From Clostridia bacterium (GTDB taxonomy: Bacteria > Bacillota > Clostridia > Christensenellales > Borkfalkiaceae), in contig JAJPZC010000120.1 of NCBI GenBank assembly GCA_021204585.1, forward strand, positions 1 to 41,007: a DNA stretch of 41,007 nt. Reading direction: 5' to 3'. The position numbers were made by a program, and so were the translations under genes. Below the pieces are notes generated by a model. It had not been told where the DNA came from, made no database searches, and saw nothing but the letters and a program-made list of their open reading frames with translations. Below are positions 15,445 through 22,925 of this stretch, one piece after another. The first letter of the stretch is position 1. Each line of letters begins with the position of its first letter.

Positions 15445-15869
15445 AGAAGTCATCCATTTTCCTCGTCATAGTAATCTGCATAGTCTCTTTCATCGTCATA
15501 TCCTTCTTCGGCCAGGCCGTGGACAACGGACAGTTCAAGACGTACATGACCAGCATTGAGATAACCAACGACACCTACTCCATCGCTGGCGGCAGCGACT
15601 ACATAGTTGTGGACTTTGATGATGATGAAGGCTACGGCTCCGTGATCGTGACCTATGATTACACCCCTGATGATGCTTCAGACTACACCGTCCAGTTCTC
15701 CCTTTCGGACATCACATACATGGACGGAAATGCGGAGCATGCAGAAGATGCCATAACAGTCAGCGGAATGGGCGAGGTGATATTCCTGACCCGCGCAACA
15801 GTCACCCTCACCATCCAGGCAACAGACGGCGGCGGAGCCCAGGCCTCCGTACTGATCATCTGCTCATAA
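15441..15869 (+). CDS. Membrane-anchored Ig-like protein of the ABC operon
   Basis: 142 residues. Residues 6-24 are a hydrophobic segment after a KK start: signal anchor or uncleaved signal peptide, placing the rest outside the membrane. The remainder alternates like a beta sandwich (VIVTYDYTPDDASDYTVQFS ... VTLTIQATDGGGAQ) and resembles bacterial Ig-like (BIG) repeats; this is a judgement by eye. An acidic DFDDDEGYG loop could bind calcium. The ATG overlaps the permease stop by four bases, so translation is coupled and the protein very probably belongs to the transporter. No homologous family is recognised with confidence. Confidence 0.75.
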   Translation: MKKSSIFLVIVICIVSFIVISFFGQAVDNGQFKTYMTSIEITNDTYSIAGGSDYIVVDFDDDEGYGSVIVTYDYTPDDASDYTVQFSLSDITYMDGNAEHAEDAITVSGMGEVIFLTRATVTLTIQATDGGGAQASVLIICS

Positions 15870-16051
15870 CTCCTGGCGGGCTCATTGCATATCTGCAGGA
15901 CTTGGAATATCTGCAGGCCTTGCGGCCTTACGCTCCACTGACTTTGTACTTCTGGAATTGCGCAACCTCATTGCGCATGTTCACATATAAAACACTAAAT
16001 CCACACCGGGCCAAAGCATTAGTGCTTCGGCTCTAAGGAGGCAACAATCAT
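15870..16051. other. Spacer before the lipoprotein gene, with 16-bp direct repeat
   Basis: ATATCTGCAGGACTTG (15889-15904) recurs 18 bp later as ATATCTGCAGGCCTTG (15907-15922). Further on ATTGCGCA occurs twice, 16-17 bp apart. No convincing terminator or sigma-A promoter was found; TATAAA near 15985-15990 lacks a good -35. Confidence 0.5.
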
Positions 16052-18499
16052 ATGAAAGCAGGTTTCAAGATTACAGCCACAGTATTGTCTTTAGCGTTCG
16101 CATCTCTTATCGTCCTGCCAGCATGCTCCGGGTGCAATAAGGACAAAGGCGATTCCGGAACTGAAGTATCCCTTGAATCAACAAACCTGTCCGGCGTTTA
16201 CACCCCGGGTGCTGACATCAACTTCTACGACATCACTATGTCCATAAAGGTCTCCTATAGTGACGGCACCTCCAAAACGCTCAACAGCTTCGTCTTTGAA
16301 GACGAGAATTATACGTCCAGCACCAGTGCGGATTTCATTGTCTACACAAACGGCTTCTATGACAGTGCAGTGGCAAAATCCAATTCCGGCATAGCCGTGG
16401 GTGAATACCCCATCACATGCAAGCTTGTTGAAAACAGCAAGACATATGATCTCGGAATGACCATAACTGTTACTGATGACATCGCTGGGAACTTCTCGCT
16501 TATCAGCGCTGCAGCTCCCTCCCTGTATACGACATACCAGCAGAATCTCACGAGAGTAGGGGTCGACGCCTCAAATTCCACCTATGAGAGTTACTTCTAC
16601 GAGAGCCCAGAGTGCTACGAAGTCGGTGATGACAACCCGTTCGTATTCTCCCCGTCTCTCCTTCTGCTGAAAAACGGCGCCAGCGTTACGGACTCCGGCA
16701 GCATGGCATACCTGTATGACCCTGCCGTCACCTCAACCGTTTCATACAACGACTCAGTTCTTGACGCAAACAATGACTATGTCACAATAGACGGATCCAG
16801 TTTCCAGTTCACGGAAAAAGCCATCGGCAAGGAATTCACAGTTTCAGTAACTCCTGCCTTATACTCCGGCAACAGCAACATTACCGCCTACTCCATGACC
16901 GTAAAGGTTGAGGACGGCTACAACGTATACACTCCGAAGGATCTTGGCAGAATAAGCCTCGCAGATGATAACATTCAATACGATGAATATCAGTTAGGCA
17001 AAGCCGGTGGAGCTTCATGGTATGAAGGACTGGACACAAGCGGAGCACCTAAGCTTACAGATGAGGTTGATATAAGCGGCCTTTGGAAGACTTTCCTTGA
17101 GGGAAAAGGTGCAGACGAGTCTGGACTTGTACCCGTTCACGGAATTTTCATCCACTCAGACCTCACGGTAACCCAGTCAGACATCCCATCAGAGTATTTT
17201 GTAGGTGAAGAGGAAGCCCAGGCTGCGTCAAAAATCTTCGGTGCAAACTATGATGAACTTGTAGGTTCACTCAGAGACTGGGGACTTGTATACATACATT
17301 ACATGGGCAATAGTGAGAGCTTCACTTTCAACGGCAACCTGTTCAACATAGACCTCTCACAGATAGGCATAACCATGACATGCACGGACGTTGAGAACTA
17401 CTACTATCCCGCTAATTATACAGGCATCTACTACGGCGGTTCCAATGTGGCTTTCACTTTCAACGGCAAAACCAATGAAGCAAGAAACAACGCAGCGGTC
17501 GCTTCATCGGTAACCTTTGAAAACGTTGAGTCAATAGGCAACACGTCAGGGCTTCTGAGCGACACCGAGGGCAAGGTCGAAGGCTCCATGCAGTTCCTGA
17601 GATCTGAAACCACTCACATTGAAGTTGACAACTGCATCATAAAAAACCAGCGCATTGCATTCTATTGTGAGTATACAGACAGCACTTATGAAGGATTTAC
17701 AGTCAACAACACCAAAGTGTATGACTGCTACAACGGCGTAATTTCGTCATTCCTGTCCGCAAAGAACTCAATACACAACTGTGAGTTCAAGAGATTCGGC
17801 GGCCCCATTTGCATCGCTGCATGCAACAACGGCTATAAAGAAGGTTATTGTTACTCAGGCATCACGATTGACGAAAACACTGTGGCGGAAAACTACATGT
17901 CCGGCAATGAAGCCTGGTTTACAATCAGAGGCATAGATGCTGCCATAGCTCCCATAAAGAACATTGCTTCATACTTTGATCAGTACGGCAAGACATACCT
18001 TAAACCTGACGGCACGTTCAACCTTTATTTCGCAATAACGGACATAGATTACGCAAACATTGATAACATTGACTCCCCTTATCTGTACGGAAACTTCTCA
18101 TACGGCAACGGAACCCAGCTTTATCTGGATAACTCCACAAGCTATAATACCGCAACTGAGGGCACAGACGAATACTATGCATCAGTTATAAACGAAGCCA
18201 TATATACTGAATTGAATGATACACTTTTGGGCAGTTCAGTTGTAGACCTGGTTAACTCTTATATCCCTATTTTCCTGACCAACACCGGCGAATTGCTCTT
18301 CCTCTTTGTGAATTTGGGTGATTACAGCCAAATAGTTTTGAAGACCCTGAATTCAGGCAATTGCAATGCCTTATATAGCTTAGCGATTGCTCCTGAGTTC
18401 ACTGGCTTCAACGAAGATGACACCATGATATACTTCGTATATCCTTATGGGAAGATGATGGTAGGCGTTGCCCTGGAGCTCTTTGACGTCGAGGATTAA
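16052..18499 (+). CDS. Large secreted lipoprotein with Ig-like and beta-helix-like regions
   Basis: A 815-residue exported protein. The signal peptide ends in the lipobox LPAC with the lipidated Cys at position 25, followed by SGCNKDKGDSG, so it is anchored to the outer leaflet. Residues ~40-300 contain Ig-like stretches (MSIKVSYSDGTSKTL, YPITCKLVENSKTYDLGM, EFTVSVTPAL). Residues ~420-640 have the look of a right-handed beta-helix (FTVNNTKVYDCYNGVISSF, NSIHNCEFKRFGGPICIAA). An exact AAGGAGG precedes the ATG. It follows the ABC operon in the same direction and ends at a strong terminator, so a functional link is likely but unproven. It may bind surface glycans or a transported ligand. AT content is a little higher than in the housekeeping genes. 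Confidence 0.85.
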   Translation: MKAGFKITATVLSLAFASLIVLPACSGCNKDKGDSGTEVSLESTNLSGVYTPGADINFYDITMSIKVSYSDGTSKTLNSFVFEDENYTSSTSADFIVYTNGFYDSAVAKSNSGIAVGEYPITCKLVENSKTYDLGMTITVTDDIAGNFSLISAAAPSLYTTYQQNLTRVGVDASNSTYESYFYESPECYEVGDDNPFVFSPSLLLLKNGASVTDSGSMAYLYDPAVTSTVSYNDSVLDANNDYVTIDGSSFQFTEKAIGKEFTVSVTPALYSGNSNITAYSMTVKVEDGYNVYTPKDLGRISLADDNIQYDEYQLGKAGGASWYEGLDTSGAPKLTDEVDISGLWKTFLEGKGADESGLVPVHGIFIHSDLTVTQSDIPSEYFVGEEEAQAASKIFGANYDELVGSLRDWGLVYIHYMGNSESFTFNGNLFNIDLSQIGITMTCTDVENYYYPANYTGIYYGGSNVAFTFNGKTNEARNNAAVASSVTFENVESIGNTSGLLSDTEGKVEGSMQFLRSETTHIEVDNCIIKNQRIAFYCEYTDSTYEGFTVNNTKVYDCYNGVISSFLSAKNSIHNCEFKRFGGPICIAACNNGYKEGYCYSGITIDENTVAENYMSGNEAWFTIRGIDAAIAPIKNIASYFDQYGKTYLKPDGTFNLYFAITDIDYANIDNIDSPYLYGNFSYGNGTQLYLDNSTSYNTATEGTDEYYASVINEAIYTELNDTLLGSSVVDLVNSYIPIFLTNTGELLFLFVNLGDYSQIVLKTLNSGNCNALYSLAIAPEFTGFNEDDTMIYFVYPYGKMMVGVALELFDVED

Positions 18500-18547
18500 C
18501 CCCTGCTCATACTTAATTTGCTCATTCCAACCAACACACACAATATG

Positions 18548-18580
18548 AAAAGGGCAGCACTCGTTGCTGTCCTTTTCTTA
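18548..18580 (+). terminator. Terminator after the lipoprotein gene
   Basis: AAAAGGGCAGCA / TGCTGTCCTTTT: 12 pairs with one G-U around CTCGT, ending in TTTTCTT. The A-tract on the other side lets it serve thiN, convergent on the minus strand, as well. Confidence 0.9.
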
Positions 18581-18657
18581 TGCTCAGATTCGTTATAGCG
18601 GCACGCTTTGCCCCGCGGGCACTCCCTCTGCTGCCATTTTGCTGTGGCTGTCAAATG

Positions 18658-19254
18658 TCATTGGATACATACAATGATCAGGGCCGTGCCCTGGATGTCC
18701 AGATAGGCGTCTTCGGAGAGGCATACGTTGGATATGCCCCTGCATTCGCCGTATGAGAGCTTTGCGGGATAAGGATACCTGAGGCCCTGCCAGGAAAGAA
18801 TGGAGATATCGCCGCCGAAGGGCAATACAGATATGGTCTTCCCGCAGAAACGGCCAAGGGAGATACTGCCGGAGGCTGGGATTATGGTTGTAAGGTCTGA
18901 GATCATGGCGCAGGGGATGCCTGCGGAGTGAGCCTTGTACAGGAGATGCAGGTTGCCTATGAAGTGGTCCTCGCGGCCGCCGGAGCCGCCGTATATGAGG
19001 ATCGGGGAGCAGCCGTGCTGCATGAGGACGGAGAGGCCCAGTTCGCCGTCCGTGTAGTCTTTGTCCGTGGGGTAGACGGTTTGAGGGGCGGGATCCGGGA
19101 GACGGTCTGTAGAGTCCATGTCCCCTACGGTCTCGTCTATGCGCACCCTGGTGCGTGCCCAGCGGTATGCGCCGTCACAGCATACAATGTAGGCGTCATC
19201 CTGCTGGATGGCGCCAAGGTAGGGTTTCCCGTTGAGAAGAAGTATTCCTTTCAT
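18658..19254 (-). CDS. thiN: Thiamine pyrophosphokinase
   Basis: Transfers pyrophosphate from ATP to thiamine to give TPP. Family motifs: IVCCDGAYRWA, VGDMDS, YPTDKDYTDGELGL (Asp/Lys ligands) and YGGSGGREDHFIGNLHLL. 198 residues from ATG 19252-19254 (MKGILLLNG); the ORF-track start is a GTG five codons earlier. Neither has a strong SD sequence. It lies 62 bases downstream of rpe on the same strand, the pairing seen in Bacillus (rpe-thiN/yloS), and likely shares the rpe promoter. Confidence 0.93.
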   Translation of the reverse strand: MKGILLLNGKPYLGAIQQDDAYIVCCDGAYRWARTRVRIDETVGDMDSTDRLPDPAPQTVYPTDKDYTDGELGLSVLMQHGCSPILIYGGSGGREDHFIGNLHLLYKAHSAGIPCAMISDLTTIIPASGSISLGRFCGKTISVLPFGGDISILSWQGLRYPYPAKLSYGECRGISNVCLSEDAYLDIQGTALIIVCIQ

Positions 19255-19316
19255 AAGACTTATGCGCACTTGTACGGCCCTATAGGCTGCTTGCGGGGCC
19301 GCTTGCGGCGGCCGGG

Positions 19317-19985
19317 TCAGACGGCCCTGAGAGCCGCTATGGCGGCGGCCATGTCAGGAGCCTTGAAGACGGCGGAGCCGGCAACGAGGACGTTGGCGCC
19401 GGCCTTCACTATGTCCTTTGCGTTGGAGAGGGTCACGCCCCCGTCCACCTCTATGTCCAAGTCGGTTCGGCCTATGGAATCTGCGAAGGCGCGCGCCTGG
19501 GTGAGCTTGTCCATGACCTCAGGGATGAACTTCTGCCCGCCGTAGCCGGGAAAGACGGACATTAGAAGCAGCATGTCTATCTCATGGATGAACGGGAATA
19601 TGGCTTCGTCCGGGACGTCCGGGTTTATAACCACGCCGCACTTCTTGCCGTGGGCCTTTATCATCTTCAGGGTGTCCTCCAGGTAATGAGGAGACACCTT
19701 CTTGCCGGCCCCGTAATGCACGGTTATGATGTCTGCGCCGGCATCTGCAATGAACTGTATCTGCGTCTGGGGGTGTTCTATCATAAGATGCACGTCCAGG
19801 GGAAGACTGGTCAAAGGCCGTATGGCCTTTATCATCTGCCCGCCGAAAGTTATAGGCCCCACAAAGCTTCCGTCCATGACATCGCAGTGTATCATGTCCG
19901 CTCCGCAGCGTTCCAGTTTCTGCACCGCCTCTCCCATTGCCGCAAAGTTTGCGGAAAGGATGGAGGGCGCTATCTTCACATTCAT
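19317..19985 (-). CDS. rpe: Ribulose-phosphate 3-epimerase
   Basis: Interconverts ribulose 5-phosphate and xylulose 5-phosphate in the pentose phosphate pathway; TIM barrel. Motifs: KIAPSILSANF, MIHCDVMDGSFVG, PLDVHLMIEHP, LLLMSVFPGYGGQKFI and DIEVDGGV. 222 residues, normal. ATG 19983-19985 has GGAAAGAG upstream and a promoter 35 bases away; the 472-codon ORF in the track extends antisense through aroK and is not credible. Small deviations from the usual HxDVMDGHFVP and NPGFGGQ are seen (S for H, F for N). Confidence 0.95.
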   Translation of the reverse strand: MNVKIAPSILSANFAAMGEAVQKLERCGADMIHCDVMDGSFVGPITFGGQMIKAIRPLTSLPLDVHLMIEHPQTQIQFIADAGADIITVHYGAGKKVSPHYLEDTLKMIKAHGKKCGVVINPDVPDEAIFPFIHEIDMLLLMSVFPGYGGQKFIPEVMDKLTQARAFADSIGRTDLDIEVDGGVTLSNAKDIVKAGANVLVAGSAVFKAPDMAAAIAALRAV

Positions 19986-20018
19986 ATTCTCTTTCCGGCC
20001 CCGTGTTTTTCTATTACA

Positions 20019-20047
20019 AGTATACCATCCGGGGCATGTTAAAGCAA
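20019..20047 (-). promoter_or_regulatory. rpe promoter
   Basis: TTGCTT, 17 bases, TATACT with an extended TGG before the -10. The start site lies about 30 bases before the rpe ATG. Confidence 0.65.
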
Positions 20048-20239
20048 GCGTTGCCATGCATTTGCCCGTACCAATTTTACCCTCCGCAGCGGGCTCCCTC
20101 AAGCCCTCCTGTTGCCTTCGTGTGGGCATCTTCTGCGCCCGGCAGACTTCCATGCAGGCTCCGTCCGGAGCCTGTACAGGGGCTTTGGGCCCCGTAAACA
20201 GCACCCGTAAACAGCATCCCGGAACGGGGCCGGGCCTGC
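20048..20239. repeat. rpe-aroK divergent spacer with 13-bp tandem duplication
   Basis: CCCGTAAACAGCA occurs twice head to tail (20191-20203 and 20204-20216). Otherwise GC-rich sequence without a recognisable gene. Confidence 0.7.
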
Positions 20240-20268
20240 TTGACTTTCCGCTCCCGGCGGTGTAAAGT
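20240..20268 (+). promoter_or_regulatory. Promoter of the shikimate kinase-like gene
   Basis: TTGACT (20240-20245), 17 bases, TAAAGT (20263-20268). Good -35, fair -10. Confidence 0.6.
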
Positions 20269-20334
20269 GTCTGTATAAAAGCGGCATATGCAGGCACAGA
20301 GCCGGCTATGGCCGCAACCTCAAAGAGGCACAGG

Positions 20335-20844
20335 ATGGACAACATAATACTCATAGGCATGCCTGCCTCCGGCAAGAGCGCCGCAGGCGTGCTGCTTGCT
20401 AAGACTTTGGGATATGACTTCGTAGACTCGGATCTCGTTATACAGGGCAGGTCCGGCCGCCTTCTTGCAGACATAATAGCGCAGGACGGCCCGGAGGCCT
20501 TCATACGGCTGGAAGAGAGCGTAAACCTCTCCATAGATGTCCACAGGAGCATCATAGCAACCGGCGGAAGCGCCGTGTACGGAGACAAAGCCATGCAGCG
20601 GTTCCGCACACAGGGCACCGTGGTGTACCTGGAGACAAGCCTTGCAACCCTCACAATGCGTCTCAAGGGTAAGAGCATCCTAACCCGGGGCGTTGTAATG
20701 CGCACCAAGGGCGAGACATTAGAGGACCTGTACAAGGAACGGACTCCTCTCTATGAGAAGTATGCAGACATAACCGTCCCCTGTGACGGCCTGGACATAG
20801 AGCGCACCGTCCACGCCATCTGCGAAACCCTGCAACACAACTGA
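20335..20844 (+). CDS. aroK: Shikimate kinase-like P-loop kinase
   Basis: Shikimate kinases phosphorylate shikimate with ATP on the chorismate route. The protein has Walker A GMPASGKS at the very start, DSD (substrate/metal) at FVDSDLVIQ, GRLLADIIAQDGPEAFIRLEE, TGGSAVY in place of the usual GGG, and a lid with LTRGVVMRTKGETLEDLYKER. 169 residues, the family size. ATG 20335 has CAGG and GAGGC nearby; the earlier start at 20308 adds nine polar residues. It stands alone, not in an aro operon, between rpe and the small-protein island, with its own promoter and terminator. The TGGS variant means a related kinase activity cannot be excluded. Confidence 0.8.
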   Translation: MDNIILIGMPASGKSAAGVLLAKTLGYDFVDSDLVIQGRSGRLLADIIAQDGPEAFIRLEESVNLSIDVHRSIIATGGSAVYGDKAMQRFRTQGTVVYLETSLATLTMRLKGKSILTRGVVMRTKGETLEDLYKERTPLYEKYADITVPCDGLDIERTVHAICETLQHN

Positions 20845-20859
20845 CACCCCTGCCCCTCT

Positions 20860-20887
20860 TCCGGCATCCTACTGCCGGACTTTTTTT
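20860..20887 (+). terminator. Terminator after aroK
   Basis: TCCGGCA/TGCCGGA, 7 perfect pairs with a 6-base loop, followed by CTTTTTTT. Confidence 0.92.
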
Positions 20888-21071
20888 ACCCGGAAGCCAG
20901 ACAGCCTGCCGTCTCCACATGGACACACTATCTGCTACAGAACCTGCTCCACCCGCAGAACCTTCGCACATGCAGGCCTCCTGGTCATTGCAAACTGCAA
21001 AATGGCGTATCCAAACGCTCTTAGAAGACGCCAAACGGTAATGGCACAGGGACTTTGCCGCCGTAATATGC

Positions 21072-21100
21072 TTGATTGTTCATTTGCCAGCCCATATAAT
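21072..21100 (+). promoter_or_regulatory. Promoter of the first small acidic protein pair
   Basis: TTGATT (21072-21077), 17 bases, TATAAT (21095-21100), then GAAGGAGG and the ATG at 21130. Confidence 0.85.
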
Positions 21101-21129
21101 AATATAGTAAGCCGAAGGAGGTTGCCACT

Positions 21130-21315
21130 ATGCCCACATCAAGTCTTTTTCATATCGTAGTTCTAGATGATGAAGGCATGAAGATTCTTGCTGAGAAGCT
21201 AAAAGAGTTAGAGGAAACGGAAATCCCTGATGAAGATGAAGACACAGATAGCCCGTGCCTGACTTATAGGGAGGTGTGTGAATACCTCAAGGATGTTGAT
21301 GAAATCGGTCCTTAA
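21130..21315 (+). CDS. Small acidic protein, paralogue 1 (antitoxin-like)
   Basis: 61 residues: MPTSSLFHIVVLDDEG, a helix ILAEKLKELEETE, a very acidic turn PDEDEDTD, SPCLTYREV and a final EIGP. It is paralogous to the next two small proteins. An exact GAAGGAGG precedes the ATG. The TSS-[IL]-F...[IV]-DD start followed by an amphipathic helix reminds me of small antitoxins encoded beside GNAT toxins; this is from memory and unchecked. No DNA-binding motif is evident. Being an extra copy without its own toxin, it may neutralise toxins from elsewhere or have taken on a regulatory role. Confidence 0.7.
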   Translation: MPTSSLFHIVVLDDEGMKILAEKLKELEETEIPDEDEDTDSPCLTYREVCEYLKDVDEIGP

Positions 21316-21359
21316 TGACTAAACGTGACCCATGGTTCTTAATCATAGGAGAAACAGCT

Positions 21360-21554
21360 ATGCCCACATCCTCAATCTTTGCCACCTTAATTCTTGATGA
21401 TCCTGAAGGCATGAAGATCCTTGCCCAAAAGCTTAAAGAGTTTGAGGAATACGAAAGGCCTGATTCAGAAGGGACTCATCCCAGTCCCTGCTTGACACTG
21501 GAAGAAGTATACGAACTCTTTAAGGATGTTGATGTAGATGATATCGGTCCCTGA
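21360..21554 (+). CDS. Small acidic protein, paralogue 2 (antitoxin-like)
   Basis: 64 residues, starting MPTSSIFATLILDD with the shared helix MKILAQKLKEFEE, a PDSEG turn, SPCLTLEEVYELFKDVDVDD and terminal GP. ATAGGAG before the ATG at 21360 decides the start; the ORF track begins 15 codons earlier at a codon without a ribosome binding site. It follows paralogue 1 by 44 bases with no promoter between, so the two are an operon. It is intermediate in sequence between paralogues 1 and 3, consistent with stepwise local duplication. Confidence 0.72.
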   Translation: MPTSSIFATLILDDPEGMKILAQKLKEFEEYERPDSEGTHPSPCLTLEEVYELFKDVDVDDIGP

Positions 21555-21932
21555 GACTGGAACGGGCCGCCTGGCACGCTGAACCTGAGATGGATTTACA
21601 TATGCCGGCACAAGCCGCAGAGAGCCAACAACATGCGCCCTCGAGCCGTTTTCACATAATTTTCACAATGGAAGTAAAAAAATTTAGGTTCAAAAAATGG
21701 CCAATATGCACATATATTCCGCCATTTTTACAAATGCTTTACATGTGTAAAGTTGTGTATTTTGCTAAATTTGTTTTAAAAGGATGATTGGAGTTTATAT
21801 ATATAAGTGTAGGGCATAGCTCTGCAAATACGGGCATTGTGCTCATTATAAACTCCAAAGTGGCGTAAGCAATCTCGCCCGGAAGGAGCCGTTATCGGCT
21901 GACCAGGGAACATCAATCACACCAAATTATGC
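21555..21932. other. AT-rich spacer inside the small-protein island
   Basis: Nearly 380 bases with strong A/T bias from about 21640 to 21860. A 65-codon ORF (21590-21787) has no ribosome binding site and no recognisable content. A 12-bp inverted repeat is present at 21788-21858. AGCCG-TTAT-CGGCT forms a small stem near 21889-21902. Confidence 0.5.
21788..21858. repeat. Perfect 12-bp inverted repeat around a 47-base core
   Basis: TTGGAGTTTATA (21788-21799) and TATAAACTCCAA (21847-21858). The core holds an imperfect direct repeat, GGGCATAGCTC and GGGCATTGTGCTC. It could be a structured RNA, a miniature mobile element, or a protein binding region. I recognise no known riboswitch. Confidence 0.65.
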
Positions 21933-21961
21933 TTGCGTATCCACTCAAAAGTTAATATAAT
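21933..21961 (+). promoter_or_regulatory. Promoter of small protein 3 and the GNAT gene
   Basis: TTGCGT (21933-21938), 17 bases, TATAAT (21956-21961). The following AGTATAGTCGTCCAAAGGAGG resembles the sequence below the promoter of paralogue 1, as if duplicated with it. Confidence 0.85.
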
Positions 21962-21991
21962 TAGTATAGTCGTCCAAAGGAGGTGACCAAT

Positions 21992-22186
21992 ATGGCGACA
22001 TCTAGCATTTTTGCAACCTTCGTTCTCGATGATAATGAGACGATGGATATGCTTGCCGAAAAGCTTAAGGAATTCGAGGAAACGGAAGTCCCTGATTCTG
22101 AAGAAGGAGCACCGGACCCCTGTGCGACATTGGAAGAAGTACATGAGTTCTTTAAGGATTTCGATGTTGATGATCAGGGTCTTTAA
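21992..22186 (+). CDS. Small acidic protein, paralogue 3 (putative antitoxin of the GNAT pair)
   Basis: 64 residues: MATSSIFATFVLDDNET, helix MLAEKLKEFEETE, PDSEEGAPDPCATLEEV, HEFFKDFDVDD. ATG 21992 has a full consensus AAAGGAGGTGA, so it should be translated much more strongly than the GNAT gene nine bases downstream, which has no SD sequence. High antitoxin to toxin ratio by coupled translation is typical of type II toxin-antitoxin operons. The partner role is inferred from this arrangement; GNAT toxins elsewhere usually pair with ribbon-helix-helix antitoxins, which this is not in any obvious way. Confidence 0.75.
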   Translation: MATSSIFATFVLDDNETMDMLAEKLKEFEETEVPDSEEGAPDPCATLEEVHEFFKDFDVDDQGL

Positions 22187-22195
22187 AACACATAT

Positions 22196-22873
22196 ATGGA
22201 GTATGAAATAATCAACATCTTGGATCTTATAAGGGATATGGGACGTCCTTTTACGGAAAAGACCCTTAAGAAGTTTTCTTGTCCTAAGAATCCGGATGTA
22301 GAGGCATTCATAAGAAACAAGGCAATAGGCTTCGCAAAAACAAGAACGGCGATAACGTATCTTGTGGTAGGCACTAAGAAGCCTTCTTCTAATAAGGCAT
22401 CCACAGAAGTGCCCGTTGAAGAGACTTCCACAGAAAAGCCTTCTACAGAAGAGAAGGTGTCTAAGTTCACACTTGGATACTTTACCTTGGCAAACAAGCC
22501 CATTGCAAAACCCATAGAAGCATTTAATGAAGAAACAGAAAGGACTCTTTCGCGTTTCTCGTACGATATCGAAGGCAGCACCACAAAGGTTATGGCATCC
22601 TTGCTTATTGCTCAGTTTGCAAAGAACGATGCGTTGCCTGATGATGTAAAGGCTGAATTCAAGGGATCCGATCTCATGAACTTAGCACTTAAGCAGGTAA
22701 GAAATCTCCATAGCAAAATGGGTGGCTGCACGGTATATCTTGAATGCACGGACACTCCCTTTCTTATAGACTTCTATAAGAAGCAGGGCTTCTTCCGCGC
22801 AGGAGAAAGACAGACGGAAGATTCATATCTGTTGCGCTTTATGACAGTGCTCCAGAAGCATAACAACAACTGA
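22196..22873 (+). CDS. GNAT family acetyltransferase, toxin-like
   Basis: GNAT enzymes transfer an acetyl group from acetyl-CoA; toxin members acetylate aminoacyl-tRNA. The C-terminal half fits the fold: KVMASLLIAQFAKND, GSDLMNLALKQVRNLHSKMGG (CoA region), VYLECTDTPFLIDFYKKQGFF. The N-terminal LGYFTLANKPI is also typical of toxin-like members. Between residues ~60 and 92 is a low-complexity Ser/Thr/Glu/Pro/Lys insert (SSNKASTEVPVEETSTEKPS) that interrupts the fold between strands. 225 residues, longer than usual (~160-180). The canonical RxxGxG/A loop is degenerate (AEFKGSD), so catalytic competence is not assured. It has no SD sequence and follows the small protein stop by nine bases. AT-richer than the neighbours, suggesting acquisition. 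Confidence 0.8.
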   Translation: MEYEIINILDLIRDMGRPFTEKTLKKFSCPKNPDVEAFIRNKAIGFAKTRTAITYLVVGTKKPSSNKASTEVPVEETSTEKPSTEEKVSKFTLGYFTLANKPIAKPIEAFNEETERTLSRFSYDIEGSTTKVMASLLIAQFAKNDALPDDVKAEFKGSDLMNLALKQVRNLHSKMGGCTVYLECTDTPFLIDFYKKQGFFRAGERQTEDSYLLRFMTVLQKHNNN

Positions 22874-22887
22874 ATAACAACAACGAA

Positions 22888-22920
22888 GCCCCGGAGTGTT
22901 TCCGGGGCGTGTTTGTTGTA
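22888..22920. terminator. Bidirectional terminator between GNAT gene and rlmN
   Basis: GCCCCGGA/TCCGGGGC, 8 perfect pairs around GTGTT, flanked by complementary AACAAC and GTTTGTTGT sequences that serve as U-rich tails either way. Confidence 0.85.
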
Positions 22921-22925
22921 TGAGG

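Noticed and set aside
19317-20735. 472-codon minus-strand ORF covering rpe and the aroK region
   Set aside because: Only the last 222 codons are rpe; the rest is antisense to a clear kinase and passes through the rpe promoter.
21590-21787. 65-codon plus-strand ORF
   Set aside because: No ribosome binding site, low-complexity AT-rich 3' half, no similarity to the three small acidic proteins.
21788-21858. Purine, PreQ1 or similar riboswitch
   Set aside because: The stem-bounded layout suggested one, but none of the conserved loop sequences I know is present and no gene fits downstream.
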